Made by a program: the position numbers and the translations under genes
Notes under the pieces: generated by a model
Seen by the model: only the letters and a program-made list of their open reading frames with translations
What the model was told of the DNA's origin: nothing
Database searches by the model: none
Shown: positions 12,851 to 24,817 of the stretch, piece by piece
Layout of the letters: each line of letters begins with the position of its first letter
Position numbering within the stretch: the first letter of the stretch is position 1
Assembly (NCBI GenBank): GCA_028386065.3
Contig: JAKUCV010001933.1
Location: 62,001-126,000, forward strand
Length of the DNA stretch: 64,000 bases
Origin: Turnera subulata
Taxonomy: Eukaryota > Streptophyta > Magnoliopsida > Malpighiales > Passifloraceae
Direction of reading: 5' to 3'

Positions 12851-15181
12851 ATCATGGGAGAAGATGCTGGCTGGACTCATAATATATCAAACAATTTCAA
12901 AGTTCACTTCGGAGACTAATATTGGGGCAGCAGAAACCAATATCATATGAGTTATATCACAGTAGTAAATACCTGTATTGATGATGCTTTGAGCTTAAGA
13001 TGGTTGTGTTTAAAATTTTATTGGGTTGAAAAGAAGTCTGTGTTTCAGCCCTGTTGGCGATAATGTCCAAATGTAACTTGTACTATGTGACAAAACCAAG
13101 ATGTCACTTTCTTTTCTAGTTCTAGGAAAAGTGCTAATGATTGTTAAATTAATGGCAATGGAATGGATGTGACATATTTGAATGAGGTGTAAAGTTGGAA
13201 CCAGTGTTAATTAAGGTCCTCTGCGAGGGGATTGTGCTTCTTGCTACCTTTACAAGTTACAATTATGGCTTATTAAAAAAAAAAGAAAAAGAAGTTACAA
13301 TTAGATGGTTTGGGATTGCCTGCATTTCTGCGTGCAAACTTTTGTAATGCATATCTAGCAAATAATGTATGTGTTTTATTGTTACCGGGTGAATTTTGTA
13401 TGTTAACGAGCTTGTTAACCATCTAATCCGGTTAATTACAGACTACAAAAACAAAACAAGGCCTCAATAAATAAACCTCAGAATTTATTTATATTGAATT
13501 GATTTAAAGATATTAGGTTTCAATAAAACGGGCTAAACCACAAAAAAGAGAGGAGAATCATAAGATTATTTAAACATGGTTTGGACCAAACAAAAAGAGG
13601 CTGGTGCTCATGCAAGTCGTGGTGCCTTGTGAGCACATTGAAGGTGGAAGAGACGTTGGTTGGTGATGCTGGTGTGAAAGGCTAACAATGCCATTATGTT
13701 TTTTCAGTAAATTTGAAAAAAATATTCATATAAGTTATATTTAATGATTAATATGTACATGTATAACACTGAGATATACATATGGTTGTGGAATTTTATT
13801 TCAACAGAAATTATTTTATTTTAAGAATTAAGATGAGGTTAAAATGTAATTAACCCATCTTGTTGCTCATCATATTACACTGACATCTTATTGTTAAACA
13901 TAATCATGGGGCTACTATTTATGCATATCTTTATCACAACAAAGCTAATAACACTAATTAGCAGTATTATTTGGTGTTTGATAGTACAAATAAGTATTTA
14001 TCTTTCACACCTCATTAGTATATAATGTAGTATGGAATATCCACCATAATTTGAAATATTTTAAGTTTCCTCCAAAAATTTCAATCCATTTGTTTAATGA
14101 CTAAATTATTAAAGCTATTATACATGATCAAATTATTATAGGACATTAACTGGATATCAAACGACGATGATAGCTAGAATTTGTTTTATTCCATAGGCTG
14201 ATATATACATACGTTCATATTTGAGAAATTCATTCATTTTCTGAGAAAGGTAATTTATTGTGACATAGTCACGTTTCTTTTATTGGCTTTTCCAGCATGT
14301 TTGAATATTTTGGATATGCAATTAAATTTTCTACCGTAATAATAATATTTTTTTTGAGTGGGGCGCGTAATAGTAGGATTTGTTTTTGTACTGTGACTGA
14401 TCATTATAATATTTAGTGATTTTGTCGCTATTTAAGGATTTTAATCCATTGATATGAACAAATAAATTATAGTGGTTCTCTCTTTTATACTAGTGACCTC
14501 ACTTTTTGTACTTTTCACACAAAAAGAGCTACAAGGCAATTAGTAATTATATCCGTTTTCTTCTTATTTGCTCGGTATTGTAATAACAAATTAATATGTT
14601 AAAAATCCCAAAAACTTGAGGTGATTTTCCCAGTTAGTTGTTTGAAGCCCTAGACTAGCCCAAACCTGACAATCAGGCCCAAAAATCCAAAAATAGAAAC
14701 CATCCTCCTTTTCTCCCAATTCGAACCCTTTTGAAGCCCTAGACTAGCCCAAACCCGACATTCAGGCCCACAAATCCAAAAATAGAAACCATCCTCCTTT
14801 TCTCCCAATTCGAACCCAAACGTCTCCCTCTTCTCTTTGTCGTCCAAAACAAAATTCCCTCTCTGCTCGCTCCTCCCCTCCTCCTCCTCTCTTTTTCCCC
14901 TTTCTCCCCCACACATTACACTACCGCGCCTCCCTCCCTTCCCCTCTCTCTCGCTCTCGAACCCTAACACGCAACAACAATCCCCTAATTATTCCTCCTC
15001 CACACAAAGAGAGACACACACTCACTGACCTAATTGGAACATAACCTCCATCGCCGCGGCTGCGCCACCGCGAAACCCTAACGCGCGACGCGCCATCGCC
15101 AATTCGCGGTTTGGCTAGTGAGTGGGTGAGCACTGACTTGAGAAGGAATGAGATTGTGGAAGGAAGGAAGAGAGGAGGAGA
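12851..15181. other. Intergenic: ABCG11 3' trailer, AT-rich spacer, EPL promoter and leader
   Basis: The first few hundred bases are probably the ABCG11 3' untranslated region. From about 13300 to 14640 the DNA is very AT-rich and shows no coding signal. From 14644 it becomes C-rich and pyrimidine-rich, and holds an 89-bp tandem duplication and the likely EPL 5' leader (CT-rich tract 14820-14960). The open frames on either strand across the CT-rich tract are low-complexity and are not called. Confidence 0.55.
14644..14818 (+). repeat. 89-bp tandem duplication upstream of EPL gene
   Basis: The unit beginning GAAGCCCTAGACTAGCCCAA starts at 14644 and again at 14733. The two copies differ at only a few sites (for example CCTGACAATC against CCCGACATTC). 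The second copy ends near 14818 at CAATTCGAACCC. It lies about 370-540 bases before the start codon, so it may fall in the core promoter or leader. Confidence 0.9.
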
Positions 15182-18100
15182 ATGAGTAGGCTCTCTATAC
15201 GGCCCCGCCCGCTCGACATTCACAAGAAGCTCCCTATTGTGAAGTCGGTCAAGGATTTCGAAGACGATGACAATACCCCTACTTCCACGCGCAACTCCTC
15301 CCAGCTCCTCCGCCTCTCCGTTACCGAGACCGAGAGCGAGGTGAGGGCTAGCATGCATTTTGGTGTAACTGTGTGTTCACAATTGCCTCCATAATATATT
15401 TGATGATGTGATAGTTTGCGTGTGTATGTGTGTTTAGGTGCAGCAGCATCACATTCCTACGAAGAAGCTAGCTCCGGAAATCCCTACGCCCCAGTTTGTG
15501 GTTGTTGATACCTACGAGAGGGATTATTCCCGCACGTTTAGTCAGCCAAATTCGTATTTGCGTGGAAGAGGAGGTTTGGTTTCTTAATGCGAAATGTTGC
15601 TGGAGACTTGAGTATCTGATTGCTGTTTATTGGGGAGTAACGGCTGGGTTTGAATTTGTTTGCAGCACGTGCCGAGCTAGGGGAGTTTGTTGAGTATGAT
15701 TTGGATAATGAAGATGAGGATTGGCTTGAAGAATTCAACCAAGAGAGGAAGAATATTACACCCGAAAAGTAATTCCAGCTTTTGATCCTTTTTTTTTTTT
15801 TTTCTCTTTTTTACCTGCTTATAGTTTCCGTTGTTTTAATTCACTCGGTAACATATAGACTTAGTGAGTTGGTTCCTAACATATGTCGCAGCAATTATTT
15901 TGTTATACTTTCCTCTGTCTGCCTCATGCTAGTCTAATTTGGAATGGCTTAGTTGCCTATGAAACATTAAGAATCTTGTGTTTTGCTGGGTTTTGTTGAG
16001 ATAGGAAGTACTGAGTGCGTACAAGTTTTACAAGTCAATTTAGGTGCTGCATTTGACCTACACTCGTTAGTTGCGTGATCAATGAATTTAAGCCTTTTGA
16101 ATCCTATGGCCGTGCTGACCGTGATATCATCCTTATCCTACTCTCCAGGGACATTGTAGTACTAAATATAAACTGGTTGCCTTACTATAAAAACTTTTCT
16201 TCTCGGGTTATGGGAGAATAAACCTACTGTTCTGTTCTTCATGAATTCTGATTTTGAACTTCTTACTGTAGGCTTGAATCTCTTCTTTTCAAGTTGGAGG
16301 TGTTGGATCATAAAGCTCGGGAAAGAGCTGGGGTTATAACACCTACCCTTGGTTCACCAATCCCTGTACTTCTCCAATTTGATGCTGCTGTTGAGGTGAC
16401 TTTTTTTTCTGTTTTCACCGTAAGGTGCCTTGCTATTGCCAGTGTTAGCTATTAGCTTTGACATTATCCTTGTTCTCATTTAGATTTGTTATTAATTAGG
16501 AGGCAACGTTTTTTTAGATTTTAAAAAATTATTGAAGGCAGAGGACTTATCTCCCCCATTCAACTTGTGCGTGACTGATGTTTAGGTTTTTGACTTATCT
16601 TTAACTATTCTTGTGCCTTGTGAATTGTATTCGAGAAATTCATGCCCAATTTTCATCTATTCCTTATTTTTTTTTGATGAAAACATCTATTCCTTATTAG
16701 AGAATTCAATAATGAGTGGGTCTGTCATTCTCCTCAAGGCAAGAATTATCAAGCCTTTTTTTATTATTTCTGACTAATTCTACTTTTACATGCGAACACT
16801 CATTAAGTGCTCATGAAGTAATTGGATAATTAAGGAGAAATATGATGGGTTTAAAGATGGAATTTAGTTCGATAGAGCTTACCTAGGTAGCTTTCCACTC
16901 TGAGGTGAGTTCCAAAACTGAGGTTAGTTTCTATCAGAATCTGAATTGTTTAGAGGCTTTTAAATGCATGTAAGCATGTCTTCTGAAAGTGATTAGTTAT
17001 AAGATGACATAAATGCTGACCAATAGTTCTAAAATTTAAACAGATGATTTTTAATGTCATGTAAATGTTAAACGATGAACTTGTTGTCCATGTAGTTGTG
17101 CTTTAGGTCTCTTCAGATACAGCTAACTTGAGAGTTTTTTGTATGTCTGCTTGTCATACTTTAGTCTCCAGGTCTTACTTTAATGTAACTTGCTTAACAA
17201 GCTATTGAATATTCAATAGGGGGGAAAACTCATGCTTACAACAATTGGCACTTTTGTCTCTTTTGCTAGATCATTCATTTGTAAATTTATCTTGTTACAT
17301 CAGATGAGAAAATACAATTTTTTCGCATTATTTCTCACTTTTTTCGAATTCTGTTCTCTTTAAAATTCTAGGCTTTGCAAGCTCAAGCTCAAGCGCAATC
17401 TGTCAGATACGCTGTTCTCCAGTCTGTTTATGATTATTGGAGACAGAAGGTATGCATTAATGTTCTTGGATATGACATTCCTCTAATGATTCTCATTTAA
17501 CTGCTGCTTGGTGTTGGGGCCAGTAGAGTAGTGATATATTTTCCTACATTTAATAAACATTATGAGGAATGATAAGGTGTTTCTGATATTAGGAAAACCA
17601 TGCAAAATGAATGATATGGAATTGGGATGGAGAAAATTCTGCAAGAGGATAGCATATTTTGCTATCCTTCTAACTTGACATATAGATGGTGTGACTCATA
17701 TTGAGATAAAAGATTGCATGGTAAGAGTTCCTTGACAAGAAGGATATGGCGCAATATATTTGAATACCTTCCTTGAGCTGATGCTATGCTTATCAACTTG
17801 CAGATTTAAAAGATATTAATTTGATGCTTGAAGGCTCTAAAGTGAAATGTATCTTCTTATGTCATTATTCAATGGGCAAACTCATATCAAGTGAATCATC
17901 CCTCTAGGTTGTGAAGCTTCAGCACTAGTCGTGCTATGGTCACATCTTTTTCAAAAGCGTATTCTATTTTGTGTTTCCTAAAAGCAAATATACGTTTTAT
18001 GTTTCTGCTTCTCATACAATTTCTTTGTTTCATATGTGCTTAGAAAATTTAGACTTGCTATTGTATGTGCCTGACCTTTCTTATTGAGATGGCTTGGTAT

Positions 18101-21097
18101 TGTATGTCATGTAAATTAGTCAGCAGTAAAAGCGATTGTAGTTTGGTAGGAATAATGGCGTTCGAACTTTTGGTGCTATTTCTCTTCAGTAGCATTGTAC
18201 TACAAGTCTATAAAGCATTCTTGTGTTGTTAAATTGAATATTTACCCATATTTTTGTATCAGCGTGAAAGGTGGCAGAAACCTGTCCTGCGGCGATTGCA
18301 GGTTAGTCACATCTCTTGTCTTTGCTATGAGATTTGTGCTATCTGTCGATTTAGTATAATTACTTGTTGGTTGATACAAGAATTTTGACATACATTGTTT
18401 TGGAATCTTGAGCTCAGATAGAAGTAGAGTATTGTTCCCTATGGCTTTGTTATGTTTCATTGTTAAAAGAATATGGGCTTGCTGCTGAATGACTGCTGAT
18501 TTTTGACAAACAGTACTGAATTTTTCATTTTTGTCTTTTGCATCGGTGTCTAATTCTATCCCTTTTTACCTGTTTTCTTGTTCTCTTTCTGGTGCAGCCT
18601 CCTCCACCAGTTAATGATACCAATCCATACAATGTGTTTAGGCCAAGGGAAAAAGCTCACAGACTCCATACAAGAAGAGTAGGTGGTTCAACTTTGGTTC
18701 TGGGGTGATAATTGTCTTATGTATAGATATGACAATCTTAAAGCATTATACCAGGAGATATATTAAACATTGTTCTTTGCACAGATGCAGAGAAGGGAAA
18801 ATAACGTGCAATCATTTGAAAAACTTCGCCAGGTAAGCCCTAATATCTCTTTTCTACTGGGCCCTTCTAGCGCTTACTTTATATTTTGATACCTAAATGT
18901 ATATTTGACTATCATTGAAACATTGAAAAGTTTTTGGTTGTAAATGTTGAGCAAGATTGGGAATCATTGCATTTTTCAGTTTGTTGTTTCAGTTTTTCAT
19001 CTTGCCCGTTTCTTCTTTGTGTTTTCTTCTGTCCTGGAGACGCATAGTTTTAGTCTTATGCTCATAATTAGCAAATTTCATATGCTGTCAGACAGAAGGA
19101 AATGACTTGTTTCAGAGTGAAGCACGTATTCCTGTGGAGGATGCTGCTTGTCATATACTTTATGCTGCTGATGATTGTTTGAGAAACTTCAGATAGTGAT
19201 GGATGCTTTAAGCATTCCTTTTTGAATTATTTTTCTTGCTTCTAGAGCATAATTAAACTTGTGTTTCCAATTCCTATTGTGGCATGTTAAAACTGTCCAA
19301 GCGTATGACATAAGTATTGTAACTCTATGATGGAGGATCAGTATAGAAATTATCTTTACGAATTCGCAATTACAGTTGAATGCTTCATAATTAGAGTAGT
19401 TATTCTCTTAGCAGTTGGGTATTTGCTTGTATATTATTTTTGCAAACTTTTATTACATTTTTCTAACACTATATTTCGACGAATCTCTCAGGTCATTGAA
19501 TCTCTTATTTCCAACATCCGCAATTTCTAATTATGGTTTTTTTCGGTGAACCATTTTTAGGTTAGGCGCAACCTTGATCAGGCCAAGACCATACTCGAGG
19601 CTCTAATTAAGGTGCCATTTGCGGAAGAAGTTAAACTATTGAGATCGTATTATTTTCACTTCATGCTGTTCTGTATTCGAGAGAGCACTCATTGGTGCAT
19701 GTATTTTTTGCAGAGAGAGGAAAAAAAGAGAGAGGCAATGGAGAGTGAGGTGAGCCTACAAAGAGTCCAAATGAAATTCAAGGTAAGCAGCTGGTAGGAT
19801 TGACAGTCTCTTGTGTTTCTGTTCCTCTTTTTCTTGGATCATCATTTCCTATATCTGGCAATGGTTGTCAGGAATGCTTTCTACACTTCAAATTTTATAT
19901 CGTCTTAATTTGCTTACTACTATCTCGTATATAAGCTAATAAGCCTTGTAAGAGATTTGACTGTAATGCTTATACCAATGTTGAACTAGTTTGTTAGATG
20001 AAGCGGCAAAGGAAATGAACATATTTGCGACTGTTTTTTATTGAACTCTTGGTGTACATTCAAGTTGGGTCTAACTGTTAGCACAGAGACCATATGCTAT
20101 GGTCATTGCATGCTTTTATGATGAGAGTTCAATGTCATTTCAAAATCTGATAGATTCCATTTCGAAATTACTAGTTGGAAAGGAGTCTTCTTGTAATAGA
20201 ACATCTAATAAATTTTTCTTGTGTCCAAAATGTGTGACATTTGTTACTTTCACAGCAAAGGAACAGTTCGTGGTGCATTTTCTTACATGTATATGCATGC
20301 ATACATGTTGTACGTGTATGGCATAGGTGCTTATTGATAAATAGTGTAGATAACGCGCTTGCTTGGCTTTCCTGGGTTTGCCCTTTAACTGAGCCTTTTG
20401 TTATTGCAAGGCTCCTGCTTAATAGTTTTTTGCATTTTCTTCAGCATGAAACTGAGCTTCTTGAAGATAGCTTGGCTCTTCCTGGTTTTACAACTGGATC
20501 TTCCAAGTTCGTTTCAAGTGAAGATGAATTTGTAGATTCAGATGACCCAGCGAGCAGCCGTCCACATGCTCGACCTGCTGCATTTCAAAATCCACCTTTC
20601 TCAGATTCGAACCTCTTGGCAGTTCCGGCTGGAGGCATGAAGCAAGAGTTTAGGCGGCGAAATACAACACATGGATGGCTTAATAAAGTGGTATGCAGAA
20701 TCTTTAGACTTTTGCTTTCTTTCTTCCTGGCTTTGGATTAGGTAGCAGCAGTAGGACTTGTTCTGTATTAATTGGATGGGTTAACCCCGATCTGCTGCTC
20801 CTGATTTCAGTCACTTGGTCAAGAAAATCAATTAATTTTGTTGTCTGGGGGCGAATGCAGGATCCTCTTGAGCCAGTTCTTTTATTCACAAAGCCTTTGG
20901 TTCCGGAGAAGCTGGCAACTGCAGGCATTGTACCACCAATGGATTCTTTGAAGAATGGTGGATCAACACCATCCTACAGGTTTCATGGAAGGATTGGGCG
21001 CGGTGGGCGGATTATATTTGATAGATGGAACCCATTTTTGCACACTCCTATTGATGTTGTTAACTCTGTTTATGTAGCCCCTAGACCACGTCCCTGA
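15182..21097 (+). CDS. EPL1: Enhancer of polycomb-like protein (NuA4 complex EPL1 homologue)
   Basis: Twelve exons join in frame: 15182-15340, 15438-15573, 15666-15768, 16272-16395, 17372-17449, 18263-18301, 18598-18678, 18785-18832, 19561-19611, 19714-19782, 20445-20690 and 20861-21097, giving 456 residues. The N-terminus (MSRLSIRPRPLDIHKKLPIV, then a DFEDDD stretch) and the block YDLDNEDEDWLEEFN are hallmarks of the EPL1 domain. The central part is a charged helical region (RREN...LRQVRRNLDQAKTILEALIK, then RE- and K-rich) likely to form a coiled coil. In yeast and animals EPL1 proteins scaffold the catalytic core of the NuA4/TIP60 histone acetyltransferase; the plant homologues are assigned there by family. 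The product is expected in the nucleus. All splice sites are GT-AG and nothing is broken. The gene keeps the Arabidopsis neighbourhood relation to HAC, but an island of about 20 kb separates them here. Confidence 0.95.
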
Positions 21098-22039
21098 TGT
21101 ATAAATTTGTTGTGGTGACTTGCATGGCCCCCTCTACAGCCTTTCCCCGTTAAGCCCCAACCGGATTCCATTGATTAATTTATTATAATGGTGAAGGTGG
21201 GATCAAGGGAAATTTACGGGGACCTGAATATTGTATGTTTAGTCTCTCGTGGCTGGTAGCCACATTTGTGTATTCTTGCTATATTTCTCTGTTCTCATAT
21301 TTTATTTGAAAAGCACGGCTTTAATAGATGATGTTAGCTTGTGGTTGCACTAATTTTTTTCAATGTTGCAACAACGGTTATAAAATTTTCTGTTAACAAA
21401 GAATTAAAAGTTAATCATAATTAATCTGCTTCAACGTGATTGCCGTGGTTATCCAACATGCTTATAGGGAGGCTAATAAATTAGCTGATTGTCTTAGCTA
21501 ATGAAGCCTTTACACGGGATGGAGTTATTTATTTGCTTTTTTTGGCCATCTTTTTTTCTTGTAGAGCCTTTTTTACTCTGAATTCTGATGGATAAGTCTT
21601 GGACAGTTGTTCCAGCATTATGTTCTCCTTTGATACCCTATTAATCAATACATGGACTTAGCTACGGTCATTAATAAAAAAACTAGAGAACTAAAGTTTA
21701 GCAAGGGAAGTATCTTGCCGAATCTTTAATTGAAAAAAAAAAAATCAAGCTGTATATATTATCGTCGAATTAGATTTTATATACCTTGTAAGAAATTTAA
21801 CCAGACGAAATTGAGAACTAACCAAATTCTCCCCTTCAATGATTATTAATTTCATGATTCCCACATTAATTTCCGCTGCCATATATAGACGCCGCCACCC
21901 GCGATTCACCCTAAAACAACAACCACAGTCTTCTCACTCTTTCACATACAACACATGTATATATATGCTCACTCATCTCCGATGACGACTCTGCTAGCTA
22001 GGTTTACAGCATATTAATTTACGTGGTTGCACAAAACAA
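21098..22039. other. Intergenic between EPL and F-box gene
   Basis: The first 250 bases are probably the EPL 3' trailer. The rest is AT-rich. A TATATATA-like run at about 21960 and the segment just before 22040 (GCTAGCTAGGTTTACAGCAT, then GCACAAAACAA) are shared with the region upstream of the inverted F-box copy near 42605-42660. This marks the duplicated F-box promoter and leader. Confidence 0.55.
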
Positions 22040-23449
22040 ATGGGTTCTACTCTTTCTTCTTTAGTCACCTACCCAGCAGGGAAGTTGATCAAGCTTTGCC
22101 AGCTGATTTCTAGTTCATCAAGCAAACCTAGTAAGGCAGGCCGGCATATCAGTATCAAGATCAAAGAAGAGGAAGGGGAGGAGGTTGTTTTCGGGCCTCC
22201 TTATGAGTTTCCACCAGAGATTATGGAGATGATTATATCACGCCTTGAAATATCGGATCGTATTCGGATGACCGCTGTGTCCAAGCCATGGAGATCCATT
22301 GCCATGCAAAAACATATCCAAGCTATCCATCCTCAACCACCATGGCTGGTATATCCTTCTAACTCCAATGATCATCAACTTATCTTCTTTGACATCTTCC
22401 ACGGAAGGGTTTACAATTTCGACCTTCCAGAACCAATTCGTGGAGGGTGGTGTTGTGGTTCTTCTAAGGGTTGGCTTGTAATGGCTAGAGATAACCTTGG
22501 AGGCAAAAAGTTTGATGGTAACCTGCAGCTGCAGGATATCAACCCGCAACTTTTTCTCTTCAACCCAATCTCCGGAGTTCATATTGAATTGCCCTCCGTT
22601 ACTACAATCCCTGCTTTTGAAGACTACCTTGAATATCCGAGTCATCCATATAAGTTCTCCTCGTTCATACGCAAAATCGATATATCATCAGAATGTGCAT
22701 CAACCCCCTGTATAATTGCAGCAATCTATGATGATTGCGCTGGCTTAGCAATCTGCCAACCCAATGACAAGAGATGGACGACCTTGAAGGCAGAAGAAGA
22801 TGTGAATATAATTAGGCGTAATGCTTACATTGATATCCTGTTTTTTGATGGAATCTTATATGTCCTCTGCCGGTGGGAGCTAGACCCTGATGTAATGAAC
22901 CCAAATTTTAAGATGGCATTAGAGGATCACAAACTTGAAGTGTGGGGCATAGCACTAGACCGTGGTGCAGAGTGGGATCAAGACGATGATGATGATGATG
23001 ATGATGCAGGAGCGACCACGGAGTACCTTGTGGAATGCAATAAAGATCTGTTACTTGTTTGTAGAAATTATTCTGGGGTCACAAGTGACAGCACTCCCGG
23101 ATTGTTTTATTTCAAAACAAGCAAATTTGAAGTGGTCGGGCTCAATCCCACGGGAAATTATAGTTTGGAGGACCAAGTGGTGTTTCTTGCACGTAAGTCT
23201 TCAGTGTCTTCCATCTCGGCGAGGCATTCCAATGGGATGGGAAGAAACTGCATTTACTTCCTGGATGACGCAGAATATGGGTACATGGACTACATGGGGC
23301 ACGTGCCGTATCCTGATGAAACAATTTATCATCCGAATGTTGTGAGGGAGTCAGGAGTGTTCAATCTGGACAATGGGAAGATTGAGCGCATGTTTCCAAG
23401 TCTCAACTTTCCTCACCAACCTAATTGGTTTACACCACATTTTGGTTAA
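22040..23449 (+). CDS. F-box protein with DUF295 (KIB-type) C-terminal domain
   Basis: A single-exon gene of 469 residues. The F-box lies at about residues 57-95 (FPPEIMEMIISRLEISDR... VSKPWRSI), which would bind the SKP1 subunit of an SCF ubiquitin ligase. The rest resembles the DUF295 beta-propeller-like domain: SSKGWLVMARDN, LFLFNPISG, DKRWTTL, DGILYVL, CIYFLDD and the terminal GVFNLDNGKIERMFPS. The N-terminus MGSTLS fits an N-myristoylation site (glycine at 2, serine at 6), unusual for this family and only a prediction. A GAT-repeat encodes a run of eight aspartates near residue 320. The substrate is unknown. It is the only intact member of a local F-box cluster whose other copies (23736-24308, 41449-42601, 42692-42845) are broken. 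Confidence 0.9.
   Translation: MGSTLSSLVTYPAGKLIKLCQLISSSSSKPSKAGRHISIKIKEEEGEEVVFGPPYEFPPEIMEMIISRLEISDRIRMTAVSKPWRSIAMQKHIQAIHPQPPWLVYPSNSNDHQLIFFDIFHGRVYNFDLPEPIRGGWCCGSSKGWLVMARDNLGGKKFDGNLQLQDINPQLFLFNPISGVHIELPSVTTIPAFEDYLEYPSHPYKFSSFIRKIDISSECASTPCIIAAIYDDCAGLAICQPNDKRWTTLKAEEDVNIIRRNAYIDILFFDGILYVLCRWELDPDVMNPNFKMALEDHKLEVWGIALDRGAEWDQDDDDDDDDAGATTEYLVECNKDLLLVCRNYSGVTSDSTPGLFYFKTSKFEVVGLNPTGNYSLEDQVVFLARKSSVSSISARHSNGMGRNCIYFLDDAEYGYMDYMGHVPYPDETIYHPNVVRESGVFNLDNGKIERMFPSLNFPHQPNWFTPHFG
22982..23008 (+). repeat. GAT-repeat encoding an aspartate run
   Basis: Tandem GAT codons encode eight consecutive aspartates in the intact F-box protein. The equivalent tract in the broken left copy (about 24108-24128) and the right copy (about 41633-41650 on the minus strand) is interrupted (DQDDQDD...) and differs in length, showing repeat-length drift between paralogues. 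Confidence 0.85.
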
Positions 23450-23735
23450 TTAGTGATGCAGTAGTACCACCTAGTACTTCCCTAGCGCAGCTCTAATATG
23501 AATTACATTATAACAGAGGAATTACATTATAACAGGTTTTTGGTAGGTTTTGAATGGATATGTTAGCAAGGTTTTTTCTAGGTTTGGTTGGAATAATTAA
23601 GTGGTGTGAATTATTTGGCTTTCATTTGTGGAAAACAGAATCCACGAGTTTAGTTTTGGTTTATGTTACTCATTTTTTTTTTTTCACTATGTGCTCTCCT
23701 TCTTAGTATCCTGTCCGGATCAGTAAGGAACTGTC
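23450..23735. other. F-box 3' trailer and spacer
   Basis: The first 80 bases (through a duplicated AATTACATTATAACAG) continue the homology with the remnant at 42692-42760. The rest is T-rich spacer without coding signal, up to the abrupt start of the truncated F-box copy. Confidence 0.6.
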
Positions 23736-24308
23736 GACATATTTCACCGAAGGGTTTACAATTTCGACCTTCCAGAACCAATTCGTGGAGGGTGGTGTTG
23801 TGGTTCTTCTAAGGGTTGGCTTGTTATCGCTAGAGATAATCTTGAAGGCAAAAAGTTTGATAGTAACCTGCAGCTGCAAGATATCAAACCACAAATTTTT
23901 CTCTTCAACCCAATCTCCAGAGTTCATATTGAATTGTCTCAATAATGCAATCCCTTCTTGTTTTCCGATGGAATCTTGTATGTCCTCTCCATGTGGGAGC
24001 AAGACAATGATGTAATAAACCCAAATTTTATGCTGGCATTAGAGAATCACAGAATGGAAGTATGTGACATAGCACTAAAATACGGTGCAGAATCGGACCA
24101 AGACGATCAAGACGATGATGATGATGATGCAAGAGCGACTACGGTGTACCTTGTGGAATGTAATAAAGCGGTGTTACTTGTTTTTAGACATTATTCTGGG
24201 GTCACAAGCGACAGCACTCCCGGATTTGTTTATTACACGACAAGCGAATACGAAGTGGTCAAGACCAATCCCACTGGAAATAGTTTGGGTGATTGTAACA
24301 GAAGATGA
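23736..24308 (+). pseudogene. Truncated F-box/DUF295 copy (left arm)
   Basis: The 5' half with the F-box is missing. The remainder begins in the segment encoding the FTISTF/NQFVEGG region and is frame-broken relative to the intact paralogue at 22040. An internal deletion at about 23958 joins AATGCAATCCCTTCTT directly to GTTTTCCGATGGAATC. A later open frame (about 23958-24308) still reads DGILYVLSMWEQDNDVINPN, ALENHRMEVCDIALKYGAES and VTSDSTPGF, then leaves the family after TGNS. It is clearly a pseudogene fragment. Its mirror copy at 41449-42601 is longer. Confidence 0.9.
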
Positions 24309-24817
24309 GTGCCTCTACTCTGAAGACATAGCAGGGGCATACTTGAACCCAATTCGAGATGGCTGGCATCTGTCGGATGAGTTCAAGAGAGAACAGGAAA
24401 TCATGATTACTGGAGGCAGCAGGTCGCAGAGAAGATCAGCTGGAGCACGGGGATAACTGCACAGGGAATGAAGCATGATAAATTGAGTACCAGCATTAAT
24501 GGTATTATTTCAGAAATCCAAAATTATAAGGGAGCAAAAGTATCAGGTGGCAGATGCATTGTTTGCACTTACCGTTTCATCTTCGGATAGAAGTAGGTCA
24601 GCACATAAATTTGCAGAAGTTTTTGTTACTGGTCTCAGGTTTCTTCTTCGAGAAGAATCTGCTGAAGGCCAACCTGGTAAACTTTATTCCCCACCTGTAA
24701 TTAAGAGACAAAAAAAGAAAAACAACATGATGCACAGCATACTATGAATGCCTAATGATGGACAACATTAACTTTGGCATTCATTCAATCGTTCATATTA
24801 TTTGACGGAAAACTTAC
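24309..24817. other. Unidentified chimeric segment (left arm)
   Basis: After the F-box homology stops, short open stretches continue on the plus strand: a tail with DECLYSEDIAGAYLNPIRDG to about 24456, and a second with VADALFALTVSSSDRSRSAH at about 24550-24680. I do not recognise either. They could be exons of another gene captured before the inverted duplication, or non-coding. The same segment is present inverted at about 40940-41440. Confidence 0.4.

Noticed and set aside
14921..15358. 145-codon minus-strand frame over the EPL start
   Set aside because: Antisense to the EPL first exon and the CT-rich leader, compositionally biased, with no domain.
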